Positions 9,489 to 17,778 of a DNA stretch of 64,000 nucleotides are shown in pieces. The notes below the pieces were generated by a model. That model did no database searches, had not been told where the DNA came from, and saw only the letters and a list, made by a program, of their open reading frames with translations. The stretch covers positions 2,032,796-2,096,795 of the forward strand of contig NZ_JAMTCI010000001.1 of assembly GCF_024171765.1 (NCBI RefSeq), written 5' to 3'. A program made the position numbers and the translations under genes. The DNA is from Williamsia deligens. GTDB taxonomy: Bacteria; Actinomycetota; Actinomycetes; Mycobacteriales; Mycobacteriaceae. Numbering within the stretch: the first letter of the stretch is position 1; each line of letters starts with the position of its first letter.

Positions 9489-9509
9489 CCTGAGTGTGAT
9501 CGACTCAAT
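9489..9509 (+). promoter_or_regulatory. HAIR operator 1 (HspR binding site) upstream of dnaK
   Basis: CCTGAGT-N7-ACTCAAT matches the HAIR consensus CTTGAGT-N7-ACTCAAG, with a perfect TGAGT/ACTCA core. It lies directly upstream of the SigA-like -35, where bound HspR could block or compete with polymerase. Confidence 0.8.
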
Positions 9510-9513
9510 CCGG

Positions 9514-9542
9514 TTGACGCCGGTTCGGCTGACGGGTAGTAC
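9514..9542 (+). promoter_or_regulatory. SigA-type promoter of the dnaK operon (TTGACG-N17-TAGTAC)
   Basis: TTGACG at 9514-9519 and TAGTAC at 9537-9542 are spaced by 17 bases. The -10 runs into the second HAIR-like site, so HspR binding there should occlude initiation. Confidence 0.65.
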
Positions 9543-9562
9543 TTGAGTCGTCCACGCTGAGG
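9542..9562 (+). promoter_or_regulatory. HAIR-like site 2 overlapping the dnaK -10
   Basis: CTTGAGT-N7-GCTGAGG has a perfect left arm and a degenerate right arm (4 of 7). It would cover the transcription start. It is weaker than site 1, so it may need cooperative binding. Confidence 0.5.
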
Positions 9563-9631
9563 TTCTCGAGACATCGTTCACGACGTCGCCGAGCTTGACC
9601 CGGCGACGCGCAACACAGGAGGCAACAAGAC

Positions 9632-11482
9632 ATGGCACGTGCTGTCGGAATCGACCTCGGCACCACGAACTCGGTGGTGGCCGTGCTCGAGGGCGGCGAC
9701 CCCACGGTGATCGCCAACGCCGAGGGTTCGCGCACCACCCCGTCGGTGGTGGCGTTCGCCCGCAACGGCGAGGTTCTCGTCGGGCAGCCGGCGAAGAACC
9801 AGGCGGTCACGAACGTCGACCGCACCATCCGGTCCGTCAAGCGCCACATGGGCGAGGGCGACTGGACCACCTCGATCGACGACAAGAAGTACACCCCGCA
9901 GGAGATCAGTGCGCGCACGCTCATGAAGCTGAAGCGCGACGCGGAGGCGTACCTGGGTGACGAGGTGACCGAGGCGGTCATCACGGTCCCCGCGTACTTC
10001 AACGACTCGCAGCGTCAGGCCACCAAGGAGGCCGGCCAGATCGCGGGCCTCGAGGTGCTGCGCATCGTCAACGAGCCGACCGCGGCGGCGCTCGCCTACG
10101 GCCTCGACAAGGGCGAGAAGGAACAGACCATCCTCGTCTTCGACCTCGGTGGCGGCACGTTCGACGTCTCGCTGCTCGAGATCGGCGACGGTGTCGTGGA
10201 GGTCCGTGCGACCTCCGGCGACAACAACCTCGGCGGTGACGACTGGGACCAGCGCATCGTCGACTGGCTCGTCGAGAAGTTCAAGGCGCAGAACGGCATC
10301 GACCTGACCAAGGACAAGATGGCCCTGCAGCGTCTGCGTGAGGCGGCGGAGAAGGCGAAGATCGAGCTGTCCAGCGGACAGAGCACCTCGATCAACCTGC
10401 CCTACATCACCGTCGACGCCGAGAAGAACCCGCTCTTCCTGGACGAGCAGCTCTCGCGCAGCGAGTTCCAGAAGATCACCTCGGACCTGCTCGAGCGCAC
10501 CCGTGCGCCGTTCCAGGCCGTCATCAAGGACGCCGGCATCGCCGTCGGCGACATCGATCACGTGGTGCTCGTGGGTGGTTCGACCCGTATGCCCGCCGTC
10601 ACCGACCTGGTGAAGGAGCTCACGGGTGGCCGCGAGCCGAACAAGGGTGTCAACCCCGACGAGGTCGTCGCGGTCGGCGCCGCACTGCAGGCCGGTGTCC
10701 TGCGTGGCGAGGTCAAGGACGTGCTCCTGCTCGACGTGACCCCGCTGAGCCTGGGCATCGAGACCAAGGGCGGCGTGATGCACAAGCTCATCGAGCGCAA
10801 CACGACGATCCCGACCAAGCGCAGCGAGACCTACACCACGGCCGAGGACAACCAGCCCTCGGTGCAGATCCAGGTGTATCAGGGTGAGCGCGAGATCGCC
10901 TCGCACAACAAGCTGCTCGGATCGTTCGAGCTGGCCGGTATCGCCCCTGCGCCGCAGGGTGTCCCGCAGATCGAGGTGACCTTCGACATCGACGCCAACG
11001 GCATCGTGCACGTCACCGCGAAGGACAAGGGGACCGGCAAGGAGAACACCATCCGCATCCAGGACGGTTCCGGCCTGAGCAAGGACGAGATCGACCGGAT
11101 GGTCAAGGACGCCGAGGCCCACGCCGACGAGGACCGCAAGCGCCGCGAGGAGGCCGAGACCCGCAACCAGGCGGAGTCGCTGGTCAACCAGACGCAGAAG
11201 TTCCTCAAGGAGAACGAGGACAAGGTCCCCGCTGACGCCAAGGAGAAGGTGGAGTCGGCGATCACCGAGGCGAACGAGGCGCTCCAGGGCACCGATCTCG
11301 CCGCCATCAAGTCGGCGGTCGAGAAGCTGTCGACCGAGTCGCAGGCTCTCGGCCAGGCGATCTACGCGAACGCCGCGGCGGATGCCGGTACGGCCGAGGG
11401 TGGTCCGAGCGCCGGCGGTGCCGACGACGTCGTCGACGCGGAGGTCGTCGACGAGACCGACGACCGTGGTGAGACCAAGTGA
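9632..11482 (+). CDS. dnaK: Chaperone protein DnaK (Hsp70)
   Basis: The protein has 616 residues, close to the 625 of M. tuberculosis DnaK. The ATPase domain opens with [11 protein letters not shown] (phosphate 1), then [26 protein letters not shown] (phosphate 2) and [13 protein letters not shown] (adenosine), and connects through [14 protein letters not shown] to the substrate-binding domain. The tail ends in an acidic stretch with [17 protein letters not shown] lies nine bases before the ATG. It is the first gene of dnaK-grpE-dnaJ-hspR and overlaps grpE by four bases. DnaK also acts as co-repressor with HspR in actinobacteria, so the operon encodes its own feedback loop. Confidence 0.98.
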   Translation: MARAVGIDLGTTNSVVAVLEGGDPTVIANAEGSRTTPSVVAFARNGEVLVGQPAKNQAVTNVDRTIRSVKRHMGEGDWTTSIDDKKYTPQEISARTLMKLKRDAEAYLGDEVTEAVITVPAYFNDSQRQATKEAGQIAGLEVLRIVNEPTAAALAYGLDKGEKEQTILVFDLGGGTFDVSLLEIGDGVVEVRATSGDNNLGGDDWDQRIVDWLVEKFKAQNGIDLTKDKMALQRLREAAEKAKIELSSGQSTSINLPYITVDAEKNPLFLDEQLSRSEFQKITSDLLERTRAPFQAVIKDAGIAVGDIDHVVLVGGSTRMPAVTDLVKELTGGREPNKGVNPDEVVAVGAALQAGVLRGEVKDVLLLDVTPLSLGIETKGGVMHKLIERNTTIPTKRSETYTTAEDNQPSVQIQVYQGEREIASHNKLLGSFELAGIAPAPQGVPQIEVTFDIDANGIVHVTAKDKGTGKENTIRIQDGSGLSKDEIDRMVKDAEAHADEDRKRREEAETRNQAESLVNQTQKFLKENEDKVPADAKEKVESAITEANEALQGTDLAAIKSAVEKLSTESQALGQAIYANAAADAGTAEGGPSAGGADDVVDAEVVDETDDRGETK

Positions 11483-12132
11483 CCGCTCAGCAACCGGGCA
11501 CGCCCGAGGAGCCGGTGACCGTGACCGATCGGCGCCGCATCGACCCCGAGACGGGGGAGGTGCGGGCCGAGTCGGCCGCCACCGACACCGCGTCGGACGT
11601 GGGCCCGGGACAGGCCGCGGACTCCGCGGACGGTGACGTGACCGTCGACCCCGACGAGTCGGTCGCCGACGAGTCGGGGGCCGGCACGGACGCTGGTGCG
11701 TCCGATCCTGGTGCGGCACAGTCGGAGAAGGAGGCCGAGTTGCTGGCCGACCTGCAGCGTCTGCAGGCCGAGTACGCCAACTACCGGCGTCGCGCCGATC
11801 GCGAGCGCTCCGGCGCGGTGGAGTCCGGCAAGGCGAATCTGATGAACGCCCTGCTCCCGGTCATCGACGACCTCGACCGGGCCCGCGCCCACGGGGATCT
11901 CGAGTCCGGTCCGCTGAAGGGCGTGGCCGACAAGATCGTCGACACGCTCACCGCGCAGGGACTCGTTGCGTTCGGTGCCCCGGGCGACGCGTTCGACCCG
12001 GCACTGCACGAGGCCGTCCAGCACGACGGCGACGGTGCGGAACCGGTGGTGGGCCAGGTGTACCGCCAGGGCTTCCGCCTCGGCGACCGGCTGCTCCGGA
12101 CCGCGATGGTCACCGTCACCGACGGGTCCTGA
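11479..12132 (+). CDS. grpE: Nucleotide exchange factor GrpE
   Basis: The protein has 217 residues and starts at a GTG that overlaps the dnaK stop (GTGA), so translation is probably coupled. An acidic disordered N-terminus (about 80 residues) leads to the coiled-coil [21 protein letters not shown]. The head domain follows, with [20 protein letters not shown] and the C-terminal [18 protein letters not shown] signature. It releases ADP from DnaK. The dimeric coiled coil is shorter than in E. coli but usual for actinobacteria. Confidence 0.96.
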   Translation: MTAQQPGTPEEPVTVTDRRRIDPETGEVRAESAATDTASDVGPGQAADSADGDVTVDPDESVADESGAGTDAGASDPGAAQSEKEAELLADLQRLQAEYANYRRRADRERSGAVESGKANLMNALLPVIDDLDRARAHGDLESGPLKGVADKIVDTLTAQGLVAFGAPGDAFDPALHEAVQHDGDGAEPVVGQVYRQGFRLGDRLLRTAMVTVTDGS

Positions 12133-12269
12133 CACCGATGGAGCGACGACCCCGCAGTGGCGCCCTGCCTGCGACAATGGCGGACACCGCTGCGGGGTCG
12201 ACCCCGTCGTCCCCACAGACACGCACACTCACACAGACACACGACACTCATGACAGGAGGTGACGCCTG

Positions 12270-13460
12270 ATGGCTCCCCAACGGGAATGGTTGGAACAGG
12301 ACTACTACAAGGACCTGGGCGTCGCTTCGGACGCCTCGGCCGACGAGATCAAGAAGGCCTACCGCAAACTCGCGCGTGAACTGCACCCCGACGCCAATCC
12401 GGGGGACGCGGACGCCGAAGCACGGTTCAAGCGCGTCTCCGAGGCGCACAGCGTCCTGGCCGACCCGGCCAAGCGCAAGGAGTACGACGAGACCCGTCGC
12501 ATGTTCGCCGGCGGCGCGTTCCGCGGCAACGGGGGAGCGAGCGGCTTCCCCGGCGGGTACACGCGCACCAGCGATTTCGGTGGCGGCGGGTTCGACGTCA
12601 GCGACCTGTTCGGTGGCGGAGGCGCGTCCGCCGGTGGTGGCGACGCCGCGTTCGGCGACCTCTTCGGCGGGTTGTTCAACCGGACGCCCCGCACGTCGTC
12701 GCGGCCCAAGCGGGGGAACGACCTCGAGGCCGAGACGACCCTCGCCTTCCGGGACGCGGCACGGGGGACGACGGTGGCACTGTCGCTGACGTCCCCGTCG
12801 CCGTGCACCACCTGCCACGGCAGCGGCGCGAAGCCCGGAACCAGCCCACGGGTCTGCCCGACCTGCAACGGCGCGGGCGTCGTCAGCCGCAACCAGGGTC
12901 ACTTCGGCTTCAGCGAACCGTGTTCGGACTGCCAGGGCACCGGGTCGAAGATCGACGAGGCCTGCCCCGACTGCGCCGGCAACGGCGTCACCGTGCGGAC
13001 CCGCACGATCAACGTACGGATCCCCGTCGGCGTCGAGGACGGTCAGCGGATCCGGTTGGCGGGCCAGGGTGAGGCCGGTCTGCGCGGGGCGCCGTCCGGC
13101 GATCTCTACGTCACGGTGCACGTCGGCTCCGACCCCGTGTTCACGCGGTCGGGCAACGATCTCAAGGTCGAGCTGCCCGTCAGCTTCGGCGAGATCATGC
13201 TCGGCGCCACCGTCTCCGTCCCGACGCTCGACGGCACGGTGGGGCTGAAGATCCCGCCGAACACCGCCGACGGCCGCACACTGCGCGTCCGTGGACGGGG
13301 TGTCCCCAAGCGGTCCGGTGGAGCGGGCGACCTGCTCGTCACCGTGAAGGTCGCCGTGCCCGGGTCACTCGGCCCCGAGGCGCTGGCGAAGCTGCGCGAA
13401 TACGCCGACGCCGAACGCGCAGACGGGTTCCGTCCGCGCGACGGATGGGGTGATCAGTGA
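12270..13460 (+). CDS. dnaJ: Co-chaperone DnaJ (type I, DnaJ1)
   Basis: The protein has 396 residues, matching M. tuberculosis DnaJ1. The J domain (about 10-75) contains YYKDLGV and the ARELHPDANPGD segment with the HPD triad. A Gly/Phe-rich linker (about 80-145) follows. The zinc region has four CxxCxGxG-type repeats: CTTCHGSG, CPTCNGAG, CSDCQGTG and CPDCAGNG (about 178-243). C-terminal domains I and II bind client proteins. The Shine-Dalgarno AGGAGGTGA lies seven bases upstream, and a 137-base gap separates it from grpE. It stimulates the DnaK ATPase. Confidence 0.97.
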   Translation: MAPQREWLEQDYYKDLGVASDASADEIKKAYRKLARELHPDANPGDADAEARFKRVSEAHSVLADPAKRKEYDETRRMFAGGAFRGNGGASGFPGGYTRTSDFGGGGFDVSDLFGGGGASAGGGDAAFGDLFGGLFNRTPRTSSRPKRGNDLEAETTLAFRDAARGTTVALSLTSPSPCTTCHGSGAKPGTSPRVCPTCNGAGVVSRNQGHFGFSEPCSDCQGTGSKIDEACPDCAGNGVTVRTRTINVRIPVGVEDGQRIRLAGQGEAGLRGAPSGDLYVTVHVGSDPVFTRSGNDLKVELPVSFGEIMLGATVSVPTLDGTVGLKIPPNTADGRTLRVRGRGVPKRSGGAGDLLVTVKVAVPGSLGPEALAKLREYADAERADGFRPRDGWGDQ

Positions 13461-13942
13461 TGCCCGGCGGGCCGCGGGACGACCGCTCCGGTCCCCGCTC
13501 GCAGTCCGAGGGTGTCACCGGGGGGCGTTCCGACACGGCCACGTTCATGATCTCGGTCGCCGCCGAACTCGCCGGCATGCACGCACAGACGCTGCGCACC
13601 TATGACCGGCTCGGTCTGGTGCGTCCGCAGCGCGCGGCGGGCGGCGGGCGGCGCTACTCCCAGCGGGACGTCGACCTGCTCCGCGAGGTGCAGCGTCTGT
13701 CGCAGGACGAGGGCGTCAACCTCGAGGGCATCAAGCGCATCATCGACCTGACCAACCACGTGGACGCGCTGTCGCAGCGGGTCCGCGAGCTGGAGGCGGA
13801 ACTCGCCGCCGCACGGTCGGACCCCCGGCGACGCACCCACGGCGGCGAGCTGGTCCCGGTACCGCGGACCAGTGCGCTGGTCGTGTGGCAGCCACGGCGG
13901 CGCCGTGGTGAGGGCGACTCCGCCCAACGCGACCGCAACTGA
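13460..13942 (+). CDS. hspR: Heat-shock repressor HspR (MerR-like)
   Basis: The protein has 160 residues from the ATG that overlaps the dnaJ stop by one base (TGATG); the in-frame GTG three bases earlier is a less likely start. The winged-helix core VAAELAGMHAQTLRTYDRLGLV, then GGRRYSQRDVDLLREVQRL and GVNLEGIKRII, is the HspR signature, followed by a coiled coil (QRVRELEAELAAA) and a basic tail. HspR binds HAIR sites with DnaK. Such sites lie upstream of both dnaK (9489) and clpB (48705) in this window, so this protein is expected to control both. Confidence 0.97.
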   Translation: MPGGPRDDRSGPRSQSEGVTGGRSDTATFMISVAAELAGMHAQTLRTYDRLGLVRPQRAAGGGRRYSQRDVDLLREVQRLSQDEGVNLEGIKRIIDLTNHVDALSQRVRELEAELAAARSDPRRRTHGGELVPVPRTSALVVWQPRRRRGEGDSAQRDRN

Positions 13943-13977
13943 CACCTCGACGCGATCTGCGATCGTGAATCGTGGAC

Positions 13978-14006
13978 GCGCGCCGACGTTTTCCTGTTCG
14001 GCGCGC
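13978..14006 (+). terminator. Hairpin after the dnaK operon
   Basis: Perfect 9-base arms GCGCGCCGA and TCGGCGCGC flank an 11-base loop containing TTTT, 36 bases after the hspR stop. There is no U-tract after the stem, which is common in high-GC actinobacteria. Confidence 0.5.
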
Positions 14007-14068
14007 CGCACACCTGATAGGTTCGCGCCGCGCGGTCACGGGGGCCGCCGGCGGGGTCGGGGGAACAC

Positions 14069-15271
14069 ATGGCGGTCAGCGGGCGGGTTGTGGGCGGCAC
14101 GGTTCTGGCCGCGGTGACATCGGCGGCACTCGCCACGGCGATCCCCGCGGTGCCCGCGACCGCGGGGTCGTTCACCGCCCTGGACACCTGCGCCGCCGGG
14201 AGCGGAACCGTCACAGCGTCCGTCGACTGTCGTGACGCCGACAAGCCCCTCGTCGCCGCAGCACTCGCTGCGGCCGCGCCGGAGATCGTCAACCTCCTCG
14301 GTGGGATCGGGGCGCCGCCGACCAGCACCGCCGCCGTCATCCTCGGCGACGGCACCGCCCGCATCCACGGCACCGGCCTCGCGGTCGGTGTGCAGACGAG
14401 TTCGATTGCCGCCCTGGGTGTCCCCGGCGGTTCGGCCGACGCTGACGCGGTGACGCCGCTGTCCGGTGCGATCGCCGGTGCCTTCGCCCGCGGATCCGCC
14501 CGTGCGACCGCCGTGTCGGGGGTGTCGGTGGCGCTGAGCGGATCGGGCACGGCACAGGCCCTTGCGGTGGGCGGATCGGCGACAGCACTGAACGCCCTCG
14601 GCGCACGCGCCGTGCGATGCGTCGCCCTCTACGCCACCGCCTCCGCGGACGGGGTCGGGTCGTGCACGTCGATCCTGGTCGTCTTCACCGCGGAGAACAC
14701 CGCGGGATCACCGGTGTGGACCTACGCGGTGGTGGACCCGACGTCGTTCCGCGTCACCATGATCGGGCTCGTCCCGGTGCCGGAGTTCAGCCGCGACCTC
14801 GTGCGCGTCTCGGTCGGTGGGCCGACCGGCGTCACCGTGGCCTCCGACGTGTTCCCCGGCGTGGCGCCCACCTCCGCGGCGGTCTCCCCGCCGCCGGCGG
14901 TGACGCTCACCGCCCGATCCGCGCTCGGACGCAGCGCCGCCGCGCACACGACCCCTGTCACGACCGCGTCGGCGCCGACGGAACCGACGGAACCGACCGA
15001 GACCGTGACGCCGCACGCGTCGACGACAGCCTCGGTGACCGTGCCGACCCAGACCGAGACGACCCCGTCGACGACGGCCTCCGAGGACAGTGGCGGTGCC
15101 CACCGCAAGGACGACGACGACACCACACCGGGATTCACCGTGCGACCGACCACGTCGTCGACCCCGAGCGCGTCAACGACCCCGACCACCCCGTCGACGT
15201 CGAGCTCCTCGCCGTCCGCATCCACCACCTCGGGTGGATCGGCGACGCCGTCGGAGGCCGCCGCGGGGTGA
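14069..15271 (+). CDS. Secreted protein with Ser/Thr/Pro-rich C-terminal tail, function unknown
   Basis: The protein has 400 residues. A signal peptide covers about 1-32 (basic start, hydrophobic core VLAAVTSAALATAI, cleavage near PATAG). The mature globular part (about 33-280) is rich in Ala/Gly and has paired cysteines (DTCAAGSG with VDCRDAD, and RCVALYA with GSCTSIL) that could form disulfides. From about 290 on it is a Thr/Ser/Pro tail of the kind seen on mannosylated surface proteins, broken by HRKDDDD. No sorting motif is visible. GGGGGAAC precedes the start. It ends two bases from the oppositely oriented iniR-like gene. I do not recognise a named family with confidence. Confidence 0.75.
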   Translation: MAVSGRVVGGTVLAAVTSAALATAIPAVPATAGSFTALDTCAAGSGTVTASVDCRDADKPLVAAALAAAAPEIVNLLGGIGAPPTSTAAVILGDGTARIHGTGLAVGVQTSSIAALGVPGGSADADAVTPLSGAIAGAFARGSARATAVSGVSVALSGSGTAQALAVGGSATALNALGARAVRCVALYATASADGVGSCTSILVVFTAENTAGSPVWTYAVVDPTSFRVTMIGLVPVPEFSRDLVRVSVGGPTGVTVASDVFPGVAPTSAAVSPPPAVTLTARSALGRSAAAHTTPVTTASAPTEPTEPTETVTPHASTTASVTVPTQTETTPSTTASEDSGGAHRKDDDDTTPGFTVRPTTSSTPSASTTPTTPSTSSSSPSASTTSGGSATPSEAAAG

Positions 15272-15272
15272 C

Positions 15273-17747
15273 CTATTCGGTCTGCCCGTGGCCGGCCGCC
15301 CGCAACATCGACAGCAGCTCCGACCGTGACTGCGCGCCCAGACGGCGGCGGATGCGGGCCACGTGGTGTTCGACCGTCTTCGCCGAGATGTACAGCGCCG
15401 CACCGATCTCGCGATAGGTCTCGCCGAGGACGAGACGGTCGGCGACCTCGGCCTCGCGGTCGGAGAGCGCGGTCGTGCCGGGCGCGCCGTCGGCGGACGG
15501 CGTGGCGGTGCCGATCGATCGTGCGGTCTGCAGCAGTGCTGTGGCCGCGCGGGTGTCGCCGATGCGCATCGCCCCCTCGGCCGCGAGCCGGGCGCCGTCG
15601 AAGGCATGTCCCCAGGTCTGCAGTTCGGTCGCGGCGGTGTGGATCTCACCCTCGGTCACCGGGCCCCCGTCGGCGGCAACACCCTGGAGCACCCGCAGCC
15701 ACACCCGCCCGGCGCGGGCGAGGACCGCCGCGTACGGGGTGGAGTCGGCGGCGATGCCCAGCGCCCGGCCGTGCGGTGCGAGTGCTGCGGGTTGGTCGGC
15801 GAGAATGGCCGCCTGCACGCCGTACCACTGCCATGCGGCCGACCACACCGGCGGTTCACCGAGTGCGGCGAGCAGACGCCCGGCGTCGTCGGCGAGGTGA
15901 CGGATCCTGCCGGCGTCACCGACACGCACGGCCGCGAGCCACAACTCACCCAGGGGCAGCAGGGAGAACAGGTCGACCTCGGCCTCGGCCACCGTCGTCT
16001 GCGCGGCGCGCCACGCGACACCGAGGGTGCCCGCGTCGCCCCGACGGCGGGCGAGTGCCGCGGTGAGTGCGTGGGCGGTCAGCCTGTCGCGGTGGTGCAC
16101 CGGGGTGAGGGCCGCGAGGGCGTCGGCCGACTCGGAGAGTTCCCCCGAGAGCATCGAGATCCAGGCGTCGAGCAGTCGCAACCGCACCGACGGTGTCGAC
16201 TGGTCGAGTTCGACGCGCTCGACGACGGCACGTGCTCCGGCGAGGTCGCCGCTGTGCAGGTGGAGCAGGACGGCGAGGTCCGCGGCGTCCTCGACCCCGA
16301 TCCCGAGGTCGCCGCGCAGCGACAGCGAGCGCAGGAGCGCGCCGACGGCGGGTGCCGCGGACGGTCCGAGGGACTCGACGACGCCGTCGGCGAGCAGGGC
16401 TTCGGCGGCGTTGTCGGTGGTGGGCGGGGCGGCTCGCGCCACCGTGAGGAACTCGGCGGCGTTCGTGCGGTCACCCGCACCGAGCAGCGCCACCACCCCC
16501 GCGGCCGCGTGGGGTCCGGCGCGGTCGGCGCCGAGCCAGCGGAACAGCTGTGCCGCGCGCGAATACGTTCCGCGACGTGCGGCGACAGCGGCGCCGACGC
16601 GGACACCCAACGCGACGACGGCGGTATCGGCGGACGCCAGGGACTCGTCGGCGACCCGGGCTGCGACCGCGAGGTCATCGGCGTCGATCGCCGCGCGGGC
16701 CAGCTCGGCGTCGGTGACGGAATGGTCGGCGCCGGCGGCCCGCGCGGCCGACCACAGCGTCATCCGCCGATGTCCCGCGGCGGCACGTGCGGCGTCGACG
16801 AGCACGGCGGCCAACCCCGGGTCACTGATACCCGCCTGCGCCGCGGACACCGCACCGTCGACGGTGAGACTGTTGTGCGACAGGCGGATCCGCACCACCG
16901 CCTCGCGCACCGCGGTGATCTGATGTGCCCCGACGACCGCACCCAGCGGGGCGAGCGCCGCGGCGAGGAACCCGTCGGATCCGCCGAGGAAACCGGAGGA
17001 CCGTGCCTCGTCGATCAGTGCCTGCGCGCGGGCGTCGTCGACGTCGCAGATCGCCCCGACGGTGTCGGGGTCGAGCGTGGAACCGGCGCCCGCGATCGCG
17101 AGGGTCCGCAGCACGAGTCGGTCGAGTCGACGCAGCGTCTGGTGGTGCCAGGCTCCGATGGCCGCGATGGCGAGGTCGGCGAGGACCTGCTGATCGGCCT
17201 CGTCCGGATGGGCCGACACCGCGGTGAGGCCCGCGTCCACCGCGGCGCGGTTGCCGCCCGAGGCGCGGACGACCGCGGCGGCCGCTCCGGTGAGGAGTCG
17301 TCGACGGGACCGTTCGACGACCCCTGCGACGGTCAGCGGCGCCAGGAACACCACCCGGCCGCGCGACGACACGGTGGTGAGCACGTCGTGCAGCGAACGA
17401 CGGTGGTCGTGGTGTCGCCCGGCGAGGAACACCGAGATGTCCTCGCGTGCGAGCAACGTCGACAGGTGCGTGAGCGCGGCGTCGTCGAGGAGATGGATGT
17501 CGTCGGCGACGACGATCGCACCGGGATCGGGATCGACGGGCAGTCCTCGGACGACCCTGGCCGGGTTCTGTGCGCCCGCCGCCGCGGTGATCGCGGACAG
17601 CACCGCCGAGGTACCGGAGCCGGCGACGCCGACGACGCCGTACACCGACGGGTGGCCGGCCGAGGCGGTCGCGTCGACCACGAGCGACCGGGCGTCCGGC
17701 ATGCCGGACAGGTCCGGACCGGAGAACCGGAGATCGGGGGCGGTCAC
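15273..17747 (-). CDS. iniR: LuxR-family STAND-type regulator, IniR (Rv0339c)-like
   Basis: The protein has 824 residues; Rv0339c is about 830. The C-terminus is a LuxR helix-turn-helix: LSDREAEVADRLVLGETYREI, ISAKTVEHHVARIRRRLG. The long middle is Ala-rich and helical with TPR-like character. The N-terminus has a nucleotide-binding remnant: GVAGSGTS near 40 in the P-loop position, with Thr where Walker A has Lys, and a Walker B-like IVVADDIHLLDD. The mycobacterial homologue IniR is a signal-transduction ATPase that activates iniBAC under envelope stress and responds to trehalose. Proximity to iniB supports the same role here. The altered P-loop raises the question of whether it hydrolyses ATP. 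It is 31 bases downstream of the Hsp70-like gene on the same strand, probably co-transcribed. Confidence 0.8.
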   Translation of the reverse strand: MTAPDLRFSGPDLSGMPDARSLVVDATASAGHPSVYGVVGVAGSGTSAVLSAITAAAGAQNPARVVRGLPVDPDPGAIVVADDIHLLDDAALTHLSTLLAREDISVFLAGRHHDHRRSLHDVLTTVSSRGRVVFLAPLTVAGVVERSRRRLLTGAAAAVVRASGGNRAAVDAGLTAVSAHPDEADQQVLADLAIAAIGAWHHQTLRRLDRLVLRTLAIAGAGSTLDPDTVGAICDVDDARAQALIDEARSSGFLGGSDGFLAAALAPLGAVVGAHQITAVREAVVRIRLSHNSLTVDGAVSAAQAGISDPGLAAVLVDAARAAAGHRRMTLWSAARAAGADHSVTDAELARAAIDADDLAVAARVADESLASADTAVVALGVRVGAAVAARRGTYSRAAQLFRWLGADRAGPHAAAGVVALLGAGDRTNAAEFLTVARAAPPTTDNAAEALLADGVVESLGPSAAPAVGALLRSLSLRGDLGIGVEDAADLAVLLHLHSGDLAGARAVVERVELDQSTPSVRLRLLDAWISMLSGELSESADALAALTPVHHRDRLTAHALTAALARRRGDAGTLGVAWRAAQTTVAEAEVDLFSLLPLGELWLAAVRVGDAGRIRHLADDAGRLLAALGEPPVWSAAWQWYGVQAAILADQPAALAPHGRALGIAADSTPYAAVLARAGRVWLRVLQGVAADGGPVTEGEIHTAATELQTWGHAFDGARLAAEGAMRIGDTRAATALLQTARSIGTATPSADGAPGTTALSDREAEVADRLVLGETYREIGAALYISAKTVEHHVARIRRRLGAQSRSELLSMLRAAGHGQTE

Positions 17748-17778
17748 GAGCGGCGGGAGGTCGTTCCGGCCACGGCGG

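Noticed and set aside
12219-12270. CA-rich tract and a six-codon ORF (ATG 12250) just before dnaJ
   Set aside because: The mini-ORF stop overlaps the dnaJ start and its body is the Shine-Dalgarno itself. With no conservation data it is most likely chance.
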